Shown here piece by piece: positions 35,836-43,624 of a stretch of DNA of 64,000 nt. Source of the stretch: Myxococcus flavus (GTDB lineage: Bacteria > Myxococcota > Myxococcia > Myxococcales > Myxococcaceae); contig NZ_CP143624.1 of the NCBI RefSeq assembly GCF_050038885.1, forward strand, positions 3,038,001 to 3,102,000, written 5' to 3'. Position 1 is the stretch's first letter. Each line of letters starts with the position of its first letter. A program made the position numbers and the translations under genes. The notes beneath the pieces were generated by a model that was not told the DNA's origin, did no database searches, and saw nothing but the letters and a program-made list of their open reading frames with translations.

Positions 35836-36519
35836 ATGAAGGCACTCGGACGTGGCGCGCTGTGCATGGTGACGCTCTGGGGCGGTGCGGCGCTGGCCCA
35901 GATGGACAGCCGGCCCTATGAAGAACCGGACATGCGGTCCGCGAGGACCGTGGAGCGCCGCGAGGAGGACCGGGGCAAGCGGCGGGCCGACACCGGCATC
36001 TACGCCCAGCTCGGCGGCGGCCTGGAGGGCTACACCGGCCAGCTCGCCCCGGAGGTCACCCCTGGCTTCTCCTATGGCGCCTCGCTGGGCTACCGGCCCC
36101 ACCCCTTCTTCGCCGTCGAGCTCGGCTACAACGGAGGCCTGAGCGACATCGACGACCGCATGGGCCTGGTCGACGACGGCGGGGGCGGGCCGGACCTCGT
36201 GCGCAACGCCGGCCAGGCGCTGGTGGTGGGCAACTTCACCGACACGCGGCTGCAGCCCTACGTGCTCACAGGCATCGGCCTGGACCACTACAACATCCGC
36301 AACGACGCCCGCGCCGCCGCGCGCGGCTTCGCGGATGACACCAGCGGCTACGTCCCGGCCGGCCTGGGCCTGCGCTACCAGGTGGGCAACCTCATCACCG
36401 CCGACGCCCGGGTGAACTACAACTTCCTGTTCGACCAGGATTTCGCGCCTGGCGGACGTGGCCCGGGTGCGCTGGACGGCCGCTACGCGGCGGTGCTGTC
36501 GCTCGGTGGCACCTATTGA
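35836..36519 (+). CDS. Outer-membrane beta-barrel protein
   Basis: 227 residues; AAAGGAG precedes the start. Signal peptide MKALGRGALCMVTLWGGAALA. After a charged segment of about 40 residues the sequence alternates as in a small barrel of the OmpA/OmpW-like kind: DTGIYAQLGGGLEGYTG, TPGFSYGASLGYRP, FFAVELGYNGGLSD, LQPYVLTGIGLDHY, GYVPAGLGLRYQVG, ITADARVNYNFLF, and YAAVLSLGGTY at the end, a C-terminal aromatic typical of barrel insertion. It would sit in the outer membrane with no known ligand. Spacing of 110 bp from the protease permits co-transcription. A hairpin separates it from the convergent DUF2267 gene. Confidence 0.85.
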   Translation: MKALGRGALCMVTLWGGAALAQMDSRPYEEPDMRSARTVERREEDRGKRRADTGIYAQLGGGLEGYTGQLAPEVTPGFSYGASLGYRPHPFFAVELGYNGGLSDIDDRMGLVDDGGGGPDLVRNAGQALVVGNFTDTRLQPYVLTGIGLDHYNIRNDARAAARGFADDTSGYVPAGLGLRYQVGNLITADARVNYNFLFDQDFAPGGRGPGALDGRYAAVLSLGGTY

Positions 36520-36532
36520 CGTGGGGGTGGCG

Positions 36533-36570
36533 CACCGGCGTCCGGAAGCCTCGTGCCCGGACGCCCGGTG
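36533..36570. terminator. Bidirectional hairpin terminator between convergent genes
   Basis: CACCGG-CGTCCGG pairs with CCGGACG-CCCGGTG (13 bp, one bulged base) around an 11-nt loop. It lies between the 3' ends of the barrel-protein and DUF2267 genes and could stop transcription from either side, although T runs are lacking. Confidence 0.6.
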
Positions 36571-36578
36571 ACAGAGCT

Positions 36579-37037
36579 TCAGTACGGACGGTCCACGTGC
36601 ATGCGCGCGGCGGCCCACGTCCCCTGGAGCCAGGCGGGCAGCTGCTGCTCCAGCTTCGTCGCCTCCGCCTCGGTGAGCTGCGCGTGCAGCGCGGAGAACA
36701 CCCCGTGCAGCACCAGCCGCACGTTCTCCGGCTCGGCGTTCAGGTGGTTGGCCACCATCAGGTAGAAGTCATCGCGGTCCAGCTTCGCGGGCGCCTCGCC
36801 CCGGTGACGGTGACAGACGCGCAACAGCTCGCGCACGTCCGGTGGAAGCTCCTCGCGCAGGTGCGCCACCCACGAGGCGGACAGGCGCTCGGACAGCGCG
36901 CACAGCACCGCCTCGGCCGCCTTGTCCGCCTCGTAGTCCGGAATCTGGGCGGATATTGCGTCCAGAAACGATTGGCGGTCCGTCCCCACGCCCTGCCCCG
37001 TCCACGAGGACGTGCGCTCCTGCTTCTGTATCGACAT
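36579..37037 (-). CDS. DUF2267-domain protein
   Basis: 152 residues, predominantly helical, with no signal or membrane segment. It matches the DUF2267 outline: FLDAISAQI..YEADKAAEAVLCALSERL, HLREELPPDVRELL, DDFYLMVANHL, and a second half LVLHGVFSALHAQLTEAE..LEQQLPAWLQGTW. The second motif repeats the first, so it is a two-repeat domain. A GAGGAGA site precedes the start. The family is widespread and its function is not established; members are often in stress-related or membrane-lipid loci. It converges with the barrel-protein gene; its upstream region carries two GGGACGAA direct repeats. Confidence 0.85.
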   Translation of the reverse strand: MSIQKQERTSSWTGQGVGTDRQSFLDAISAQIPDYEADKAAEAVLCALSERLSASWVAHLREELPPDVRELLRVCHRHRGEAPAKLDRDDFYLMVANHLNAEPENVRLVLHGVFSALHAQLTEAEATKLEQQLPAWLQGTWAAARMHVDRPY

Positions 37038-37463
37038 GGTGTCGTCTCCTCTGCGTGCCCCTTCACCGTGGGGGCGCGCACGGGCGCTGACAGCAGTGAA
37101 CGTGACGGCGGCATGGCCGGACGCTCCCGCGGGAATCGGCCCGTGACATCAAGTCCAGACGCGCCCGGAATCGGGACGAATGTGTCCGTCCTTGGGACGA
37201 ACCCGGCGGTCGAATGCGTCAAGCGTCTGTGTTTGATTCCATCAATGATTTCACCTGATGGGACATCACTGAGTGTGTTTACCCGCCATCACCCGGCGTT
37301 CCGAACCGCCCGGAAATTCAGGGGAATTGTTCAAATCCCGGCCGTCACAAGAAGTTGAGGACTGGTTGGAATGAATTTCCATCGCAATTGTCTTGGGCGC
37401 GCATCGTAGTCCGCCTGCACGGCGACCTGACCGCCATCTCAACCATCAAGAATTGAGGAATTC
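37038..37463. other. Intergenic region, AT-richer, with GGGACGAA direct repeats
   Basis: 426 bp between the DUF2267 gene (minus) and a small lipoprotein (plus). No gene is seen. GGGACGAA occurs at 37173-37180 and 37194-37201, 21 bp apart, which is two helical turns. From about 37210 the sequence is distinctly richer in A and T than the flanking genes, as expected for promoters in a high-GC genome. Confidence 0.5.
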
Positions 37464-37871
37464 ATGTATCGCATTGCCGTAGCCGCCCTGGTCCTTGCCG
37501 CTTCCGGTTGCGCCACCACGGGTGGCGGTGGCCGCGAGGGCAACGCCACCATCGCCGGCGTCATCCGCCTGCCGGAGAGCGGGCTGAACGCCGACGGCGC
37601 GTGCGGGCAGCTGCAGGTCATCGTGGCTTCGCCGGACGCGCCCACCAACGGCCTCGGCCGGGCCATGGTGAAGTCCAGCCATGGGGGCCGCTGCTCCTTC
37701 ACGGTGTCGGGCGTGCCCAGCAACACCGACCTCCAGGTCGGGCTCGCGGTGGACAGCGGCCTGAAGTGCGAGACGGGCGCCACGCCGACCATCACCCCGG
37801 AGCCGTCCGCGGTGAAGGTGGGCGACTACGGCACCGCCACGCGCGACTTCTCCCTGAGCTGCGGCGCCTGA
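37464..37871 (+). CDS. Small lipoprotein, unknown function
   Basis: 135 residues. The signal MYRIAVAALVLAASGCATT has a typical lipobox (ASGC). The mature part is beta-rich and low in charge, with a GGGGREGN start, INTERNAL pairs such as ACGQLQVIVASP and RCSFTVSGVPSNTDLQ, and a final TRDFSLSCGA. Four cysteines after the lipid-bearing one suggest two disulfides, consistent with an extracytoplasmic location. GAGGAATTC precedes the ATG. I do not recognise a family. It is flanked by a long promoter-like region and by the di-haem peroxidase gene 170 bp downstream. Confidence 0.7.
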   Translation: MYRIAVAALVLAASGCATTGGGGREGNATIAGVIRLPESGLNADGACGQLQVIVASPDAPTNGLGRAMVKSSHGGRCSFTVSGVPSNTDLQVGLAVDSGLKCETGATPTITPEPSAVKVGDYGTATRDFSLSCGA

Positions 37872-38040
37872 AGTCCTGAAGTCCGTACCGGACGCCGCCC
37901 GTCTGGCCCCCTGGGGCAGGCGTGGCGGCTTCCTGGCATCAGCACGAACTCGTCCGTCGGGCAAGCGTGCCTTGTGGATTGATTCGCGTCGCAGAGGACG
38001 CGAAGCTCCCCGGGTCCTTCGCAGAAAGACGAGTTGGGTG

Positions 38041-39204
38041 ATGAATTTGTACCGCTTGCGCGCCGTGACGCTCGCCCTGGCCCTGGGCGCGTCGGGCATG
38101 GCGTGTGAATCCGAAGAAGCCTTCCCCAACCTCGACGAGCTGGACCAGCTCCGCAGCCTGCACAGCCTGGGGCGCACGCCGCCGAAGGACAGCACCAACC
38201 GGGTGGACGGCGTGGCGCGGGCGGAGGCGCTCGGCGACCTGCTGTTCCACGACACCGGCCTGTCACGCTGCGGGACGGTGTCCTGCGCGAGCTGCCATGG
38301 CGGCGAGGGCCTGACGGTGAGCACCGCCAAGGCGGAGGGTTGTGACGGACACCTGTCCGAGCGCAACCCGCCCACCCTGCTGAACGTGGCCTACAACCGC
38401 TGGTTCATGTGGGACGGCCGGGCGGACCGGCTCTGGAGCCAGGCCATCCTCCCGCTGCTCAACCCGGTGGAGATGAACGCGGATGCCCAGGTGGTGCGCG
38501 CCCGGCTCCTGGCCGAGAGCACCTACGCCACCGAGTACCAGGCCCTCTTCGGCAAGACGCCCGCGGACGAGACGGACTCCGCGCTGCTGGCCAACGTGGG
38601 CAAGGTGATGGCCGCCTACCAGCGGACGCTGGTGCGCATCGACGCGCCCTTCGACACGGACGTGCGGCGCTTCATCGCGGCGGCGGAGGCGGGTCAGGCG
38701 GAGGCGGACCCGGCGTACCTGGGCCTGAAGACGTTCCTGCGCAAGGGCCAGTGCATCGTCTGCCACAAGGGCCCGGCGCTCACCGACGACCTGTTCCACA
38801 ACATCGGCGTGGAGGACGACAGCCCGGGCGCGGGCGGCCAGTGGAGCGTGCTGGAGCCGCTGCTGGACTGGGAGTTCAACGCGGCCAGCCTCCACAGCGA
38901 CGCGCCCACCGGCACCATCGCGGCCCGGCTGCAGACGCTGCGGGCCCAGGCGGACCGGGAGACGCTGGAGGGTGCGTTCCGCACGCCGTCGCTGCGCAAC
39001 CTGACGCTGACGGCGCCGTACATGCACACCGGCGAGCAGGCCACCCTGGAAGAGGTCATCGACTTCTACAACGAGGGCGGCGGCGCGCCCGGCACCTTCG
39101 TGGGCAAGAAGACGGTGACCATGGTGCCCCTGAACCTGTCGAACGAGGAGAAGCGCGCGCTGGTGACGCTGCTCCAGTCCATGACGGGGACGACGCCCCC
39201 CTGA
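38041..39204 (+). CDS. Di-haem cytochrome c peroxidase / MauG-family lipoprotein
   Basis: About 387 residues. The signal LALALGASGMAC contains a lipobox. Two c-type haem sites are present: VSCASCHGG near residue 80 and CIVCHKG near 238, both CxxCH, separated by the usual distance for bacterial di-haem peroxidases. Between them RNPPTLLNVAYNRWFMWDGRAD is family-typical, and near the end RTPSLRNLTLTAPYMHTG continues the second haem domain with a distal methionine. It reduces hydrogen peroxide using cytochrome electrons, or, as in MauG, oxidises a protein partner. It is exported and lipid-anchored. No partner gene is adjacent. The start is the Met at 38041, since the N-terminal hydrophobic segment begins just after it. 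Confidence 0.9.
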   Translation: MNLYRLRAVTLALALGASGMACESEEAFPNLDELDQLRSLHSLGRTPPKDSTNRVDGVARAEALGDLLFHDTGLSRCGTVSCASCHGGEGLTVSTAKAEGCDGHLSERNPPTLLNVAYNRWFMWDGRADRLWSQAILPLLNPVEMNADAQVVRARLLAESTYATEYQALFGKTPADETDSALLANVGKVMAAYQRTLVRIDAPFDTDVRRFIAAAEAGQAEADPAYLGLKTFLRKGQCIVCHKGPALTDDLFHNIGVEDDSPGAGGQWSVLEPLLDWEFNAASLHSDAPTGTIAARLQTLRAQADRETLEGAFRTPSLRNLTLTAPYMHTGEQATLEEVIDFYNEGGGAPGTFVGKKTVTMVPLNLSNEEKRALVTLLQSMTGTTPP

Positions 39205-39532
39205 GCACGGTGTGAGGCGGGTGCGGTGGAGGCGTCCTGCCTCCGCGGCACCCCGCCTGAAGTGGGCTTCGTGAGGGAGGCCCGGTCCATGGTGCGCTTC
39301 GACCGGGTCAGAGCGGACTTGCGCCGCTCCCGGGTCATGGAAGACATCGCGCCGGAAGAGGCCGGGCACAAGAGCGTCTGCCATCACGGTCAGCACGCCC
39401 GGCGAAGCGCGGCGGCGCGGTCAGGCACGGCTATTTCCGAAGGTCCCTTCGCGCGGAGGCAGCCACCGGCCCGGCGTGGTCGCTGGGGCGTAGACTCGAA
39501 CCCGGGTTGGCGTGTCCCCCGAAAGGCCTCTC
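39205..39532. other. Intergenic region, 328 bp
   Basis: The spacer between the peroxidase gene and the second mosaic lipoprotein, both plus strand. Short frames exist, but none has a ribosome site with a plausible protein. Probably the lipoprotein promoter region. Confidence 0.45.
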
Positions 39533-41389
39533 ATGAACTCCCGAAGCCCCCGGGCCCGCTGGGCTCTCCCGCTGCTCCTTGCGTCACTGGGCACTGCCGC
39601 TTGCGACAGCCAGAAGCCCGAGCCGATGCCCCCACCGCCCCATGAGGAGGAACCACCTCCCGCGCTGCGCGTCACGGTGCGGACGGAAGGCCCTGCGTTC
39701 TGCCGGGAAGGACTGTGGACGCTCACTGTCTCCGTCGAAGGCGACACGCCGGAGCGCGTGGAGCTCCTCACGAACGGTGAGGCCCCCACGCGGCTGGAGG
39801 CCCCGTTCCAGCACGTCGTCGACTGCGCCACGCATGCCGAGGGCCGCTTCGCGTTCACCGCGCGAGCCGTGGCCGGCGACCGGAGCTTCGACGCCGAAGC
39901 CGTGGCCGTCACGGTGGACCGCACACCGCCCACCATCGTCGCCGCGCGTCCCAGCCACAAGTATCCGTCCGTGGCGTCACCGATGGCGTTCGTCTTCTCG
40001 GAGCCACTGCGGCCGGACTCCCTTCAGTCCGAACCGACCGAACTGCAAGACTTCTTCAACAGCCGCCCAATTCCGGTCGCACATCAGGCGGTCCTCAGTG
40101 ACGATGGAATGGTTCTCGAATTGGTGCCGACATCGCCACTCCAGCCTCCCGTCTCGCTGGCTGCGACGCTCCTCCAGCGGAGCCTGACCGACCTGGCCGG
40201 CAACTCACTCGACCCGAGTCTTCCGGACTTCGTGCTCAGGCACTCCGCCAACTATTGGCCTTTTGTCAGCGTCACGGCGCCCTTGCTCCCGGAGCACGTC
40301 GACCCCCTGCCAGCATCCCTCGTGCTTGCAAATGGCGTCGCCGGGACGACGCCCGTCGTCGGCTACTTCGACTACGATTACATGACGAATGCCCACAAGC
40401 CGACCATCGCACGGTGGGACGGCCATGCATGGCAACGGCTCCCCCCCTTTCGGGCGGCGAATGAGGGCTCTGCGAACATCATTGCGTTCCAGGTGGCAGC
40501 GAGGGACGACGCGATTGTCGCTGAATGGCGCGAGAGGGATGCCGTAACCGGGCTGGAGCAGAGCCATGTCGCAAACTTCACCGGGAACGGCTGGGAACAC
40601 CTTCCGGTCCCAGACGACACGCCGTCCAAGTACGACTGGGTCAAGATGACGTTGGCGCCGCAGGGCAGGCCTGTCATCGCCGTGGGGCGGAGTATCGACA
40701 CGTACGAAACCGAGGTTCGCGTCATCCGCTGGACAGGTACGGAGTGGCAGCGGCTCGGTGAACCCCTCAGTGAAAACCCGGCGCCGCGAACTCCTGCGTG
40801 GCAAGTGGCCATCGCCGCTGATGACACGCGAGTGGTCGTGAGCTGGGAAGAGAAAGCCGTCGAGCTCGGACCGCCCTCCAGCTACCTCCACGTCAGGACG
40901 TTCGAGAACGGAAGCTGGGTTCCCGTGGGCGCATCCATCCCCGTCAGGGAATACTCATCCGTGAACGACATCGCTCTTGCGATTCAGCCTGACCATCGCG
41001 TGATCATGGCCTGGGCCGAGAGCGGCGCCTGGATTGACACTGGGAATGGCCCCATCATCGGAATCCCCGATGTCATCCGTTTCTCGTCCGCGGCACTGGG
41101 CACATCGCAAACCAGCTGGGCCCCGCCCGAAGACGCCGTATTCCTGCCCGATATCAACACGTACGCTTCACTCTATCTCGTCGTCGGCCCCGACATCGAA
41201 CCCTGGCTGGCCTGGGACGAGCGTAGTGTGAATGGCTACATCTTCGCCAGGAGCTACATCACCAGGCTCCGTGCAACGGGTTGGGAGCCCAAACAGCTCA
41301 TCGGGTACGAACCGTTGTATGGATTCCTGCTCGACGAAGACGGGAGCCCGTGGGCCTTGCTGGGCGACGACGTGGTGCGCCCACAGTAG
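39533..41389 (+). CDS. Mosaic lipoprotein, paralog of the one at 9984
   Basis: About 618 residues. The signal ends GTAAC, a lipobox, followed by a Pro/Glu spacer (PPPPHEEEPPP). Residues 45-145 are an Ig-like domain (LWTLTVSVEGDTPERVELLTNG, DRTPPTIVAARP) and 150-230 a Big_5-like one (AFVFSEPLRPDSL, RSLTDLAGNSLDPS), in the same order as in the protein at 9984. The remainder has propeller-type units ending in W-x-G/D-x-x-W (ARWDGHAWQRL, ANFTGNGWEHL, IRWTGTEWQRLGE). GC again falls after the Ig part: 58% by hand count for 40021-40080. The two genes are about 29 kb apart. A surface binding or display role is likely but unproven. Confidence 0.8.
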   Translation: MNSRSPRARWALPLLLASLGTAACDSQKPEPMPPPPHEEEPPPALRVTVRTEGPAFCREGLWTLTVSVEGDTPERVELLTNGEAPTRLEAPFQHVVDCATHAEGRFAFTARAVAGDRSFDAEAVAVTVDRTPPTIVAARPSHKYPSVASPMAFVFSEPLRPDSLQSEPTELQDFFNSRPIPVAHQAVLSDDGMVLELVPTSPLQPPVSLAATLLQRSLTDLAGNSLDPSLPDFVLRHSANYWPFVSVTAPLLPEHVDPLPASLVLANGVAGTTPVVGYFDYDYMTNAHKPTIARWDGHAWQRLPPFRAANEGSANIIAFQVAARDDAIVAEWRERDAVTGLEQSHVANFTGNGWEHLPVPDDTPSKYDWVKMTLAPQGRPVIAVGRSIDTYETEVRVIRWTGTEWQRLGEPLSENPAPRTPAWQVAIAADDTRVVVSWEEKAVELGPPSSYLHVRTFENGSWVPVGASIPVREYSSVNDIALAIQPDHRVIMAWAESGAWIDTGNGPIIGIPDVIRFSSAALGTSQTSWAPPEDAVFLPDINTYASLYLVVGPDIEPWLAWDERSVNGYIFARSYITRLRATGWEPKQLIGYEPLYGFLLDEDGSPWALLGDDVVRPQ

Positions 41390-41393
41390 GGCC

Positions 41394-41422
41394 GCGAGCG
41401 GCGCCGTCCTGGTGCCGCTCGC
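41394..41422. terminator. Hairpin between convergent genes
   Basis: GCGAGCGGC pairs with GCCGCTCGC around an 11-nt loop, five bases after the mosaic lipoprotein stop and 21 bases before the end of the convergent M24 peptidase gene. It could serve both as a terminator; no T run. Confidence 0.55.
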
Positions 41423-41443
41423 CACGCCTCACTCGCCCCGTGC

Positions 41444-42853
41444 TCAGCGCACCAGGTGGAAGTCCGTCTGACGCTTCCAGGCCCAGTGCACGCGGCCCTC
41501 GGCGTCGATGGTGACGTCCTCTTCCTGCGCCGAGCGCACCTGCTGGCCGTTCCACTCCGGCACCGCGGACGTGGCCTGGAGCTCGATGGAGTACCACTGG
41601 TTCGCAATCACCTGGTGGTCGCCATTGCCGGGCACGCCTTCCTGCCGGTCCCACAGGCCCACCATGGGACCGGCGCCGTGGCCGTGCAGGCCAATGGGGT
41701 GCGAGTACACGGTGCCGTTGATGCCCTCGGCGCGCATCCGCTCCAGCGAAGCGCGGAGGATGTCGTTGCCCGTGCGCCCCGGGCGCAGCTCCTCGAACAC
41801 GATGTCCTGCAGCCGGTTGGACGCCTTCAGCGCGGCCTTCAGGCCCGCGGGCACGTCCGTCTCGCCCTCGCGCAGCACGTAGCCCATGTGCTGGGTGTCG
41901 GTGTTGAGCCCCAGCGCGGTGACGCCGTAGTCGCAGTGGAGCACGTCGCCGCGCTGGATGACCGGGTTGTCGCCGAGCTCCTGCTCGGTGACGCCCTGGC
42001 GCTGCACGTCCACCGACGGCTGGAACCACGTCGCCAGGCCCAGGTCCGCCAGGCGCTGGCGCATCCACCACTCCACGTCACGGGTGGTGGTGACGCCCGG
42101 GGTGATGACCTGGTTGGAGAAGGCCGTCTCGATGATGTTCCACGCGAGCTTCGTCTGCTCCTCGTAGAAGCGGGCCTCGTCCGCGCTGCGCCAGGCGATG
42201 AAGTCCACCGCCAGCCCGTCCACGGACGTGAAGCGCTTCACCCAGTCCGGGCCGAGCGCCTCCGCCATGCCCTCGTACTCGCCGTGGCTGAGGCCGTCCG
42301 CGAAGGCGAAGGTGCGCGACACGTTGATGGCGATGCGCTTCGGCTGGCGCTCCTCCAGCACCTGCTTCAGCACCTGCCACTGCTCGGGGCCCCACAGCTC
42401 CGCCTGCCGGTTCACGCCGCCGCCGTCCACCTGCCGCTGCGCGCGCCGCGGCGTGTAGATGCCTCCCTGCGGGCCTCCGCCCAGCGCGAGCCGCTCCACG
42501 CCCTGCTCGGGACCGCGGTCGAAGAACACGTAGATGGTCCGGCGGCGGGCAGCGAACGTCGTGGGCGAGACGAGCGCCTTGAAGACGGGGTCCTCGTTGT
42601 ACTCGCGCATGGGGATGACCCACATGTCCACGCCGTACTTCCGCATGAGCTGGGGCAGGGCCTTCTCGATGCGCTCGGCCAGCCACGCCTGCTGGCGCTG
42701 CGCCTGCTCACGCAGGGTGCCGAAGGGCCGCTCGGGCGAGGGAGCCTTCGCCGCCGTCTTCTCGACGGCGTCCGGTGCCTGCGCTGTCGGAGAGACGGTG
42801 GCGCAGGAGGTGGAGAGCAACAGCGGGGCAAGCAGCAGGGTCCGGGTGCGCAT
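41444..42853 (-). CDS. M24-family metallopeptidase (Xaa-Pro aminopeptidase-like) lipoprotein
   Basis: About 469 residues from the Met at 42853; the GTG at 42871 lacks a better site. The signal MRTRTLLLAPLLLSTSC has a lipobox. Residues 60-230 are the creatinase-like N-domain and 240-430 the pita-bread M24 domain: GDVLHCDYGVTALGLNTDTQ supplies metal-binding Asp residues, YSHPIGLHGHGAGP the His, and YSIELQA plus a later Glu region the final ligands. This family removes N-terminal residues, often before proline. Export as a lipoprotein suggests peptide scavenging in the periplasm. The usual last metal Glu (about QEEDVTID) is present. It converges with the mosaic lipoprotein gene. Confidence 0.88.
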   Translation of the reverse strand: MRTRTLLLAPLLLSTSCATVSPTAQAPDAVEKTAAKAPSPERPFGTLREQAQRQQAWLAERIEKALPQLMRKYGVDMWVIPMREYNEDPVFKALVSPTTFAARRRTIYVFFDRGPEQGVERLALGGGPQGGIYTPRRAQRQVDGGGVNRQAELWGPEQWQVLKQVLEERQPKRIAINVSRTFAFADGLSHGEYEGMAEALGPDWVKRFTSVDGLAVDFIAWRSADEARFYEEQTKLAWNIIETAFSNQVITPGVTTTRDVEWWMRQRLADLGLATWFQPSVDVQRQGVTEQELGDNPVIQRGDVLHCDYGVTALGLNTDTQHMGYVLREGETDVPAGLKAALKASNRLQDIVFEELRPGRTGNDILRASLERMRAEGINGTVYSHPIGLHGHGAGPMVGLWDRQEGVPGNGDHQVIANQWYSIELQATSAVPEWNGQQVRSAQEEDVTIDAEGRVHWAWKRQTDFHLVR

Positions 42854-42974
42854 GGCCGCGCAGTCTGTCACGCACGACAGCGCGGCGCGCGCGGTCTTCG
42901 CAGTCCCACATGCTCACAGGCCCCGCGAGGTCCGGGACTCCGGAACGCGGGGACCAGCCCTCAACTCGGGTGTG

Positions 42975-43349
42975 TCAGGGCACGCCCGCACAGGCGGCGT
43001 TGTCCACGCCGCACACCGCGAGCAGCCGGGCTTCATCCGGGGCTTGCTGGCAGCCGCTCGCGGTGGCCGCATCGAGCTCCTCGGTGCGGATGCGCATGCA
43101 CTGCACGCACCCTGCTTTCGCGCCGGTGTCGCCGCGCGCCAGCTCCGGCTCCACCTCCGCGTAGGCGGAGATGAGGTCCGCCTCGCACTGCTCGCGGGGC
43201 ACCGTCAAACCTCCACACAGCTCCGCGTGCGCGCAGGCGGCTTCGGCCGTCCGCTCCGCCCAGCCGGCATAGGAGAGCTGCGGGGCCTCCGTGCCACCAC
43301 ACGCCATGAGCCACGTGCTCACCACCAGCGACGCCATCCTCGGGTTCAT
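42975..43349 (-). CDS. Small Cys-rich lipoprotein, unknown function
   Basis: About 124 residues from the Met at 43349, chosen because MNPRMASLVVSTWLMAC is a lipoprotein signal and GGTGAGA precedes it; a longer frame lacks a signal. The mature protein is helical, with nine or so cysteines, for instance AACAHAELCGG, REQCEAD, GCVQCMRI and SGCQQA, probably in disulfides. Such short Cys-rich lipoproteins are frequent in myxobacteria and mostly lineage-specific. No function can be given. It lies 120 bp downstream, by transcription, of nothing relevant: the upstream neighbour is the 62-bp repeat array and the Kelch gene. Confidence 0.65.
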   Translation of the reverse strand: MNPRMASLVVSTWLMACGGTEAPQLSYAGWAERTAEAACAHAELCGGLTVPREQCEADLISAYAEVEPELARGDTGAKAGCVQCMRIRTEELDAATASGCQQAPDEARLLAVCGVDNAACAGVP

Positions 43350-43462
43350 GCCCGCAATCTCACCCGGCGCCACGGCACGAGTCACGGGCGCCGTGTGCTC
43401 GCCCGGTATGAACGGACAGCGGGAGACCAGCCGCCGCGACGGCGGTAGCAAGCTCCGGGGCA

Positions 43463-43624
43463 CGCGTCACGAACGCGCCTCACTCAGCGTGCCCGGATGT
43501 CGAGCACCAGCGCTGGCCGGCGCCCGCGTCACGAACGCGCCTCACTCAGCGTGCCCGGACGTCGAACACCAGCACTGGCTGGCGCCCGCGTCACGGACGC
43601 GCCTCACTCAGCGTGCCCGGGGGT
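43463..43624. repeat. Tandem repeat, period 62 bp, 2.6 copies, duplicating the Kelch gene 3' end
   Basis: Units begin CGCGTCACGAACGCGCCTCA at 43463, 43525 and 43587 (the last with one change and cut short near 43624). The third unit holds the final codons and stop of the Kelch lipoprotein gene; the other two are copies placed downstream of it. The first two units differ by only a few bases, so the duplication is recent. Confidence 0.9.

Noticed and set aside
34078..36519. 813-codon plus-strand frame that merges with the barrel protein
   Set aside because: Only its last 227 codons are real (35836 onward, with a ribosome site and signal peptide); the rest is a shifted frame of the subtilase.
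43463..43624. Possible CRISPR array
   Set aside because: Units are contiguous 62-bp copies with no unique spacers and they include a gene's stop codon; this is an ordinary tandem duplication.
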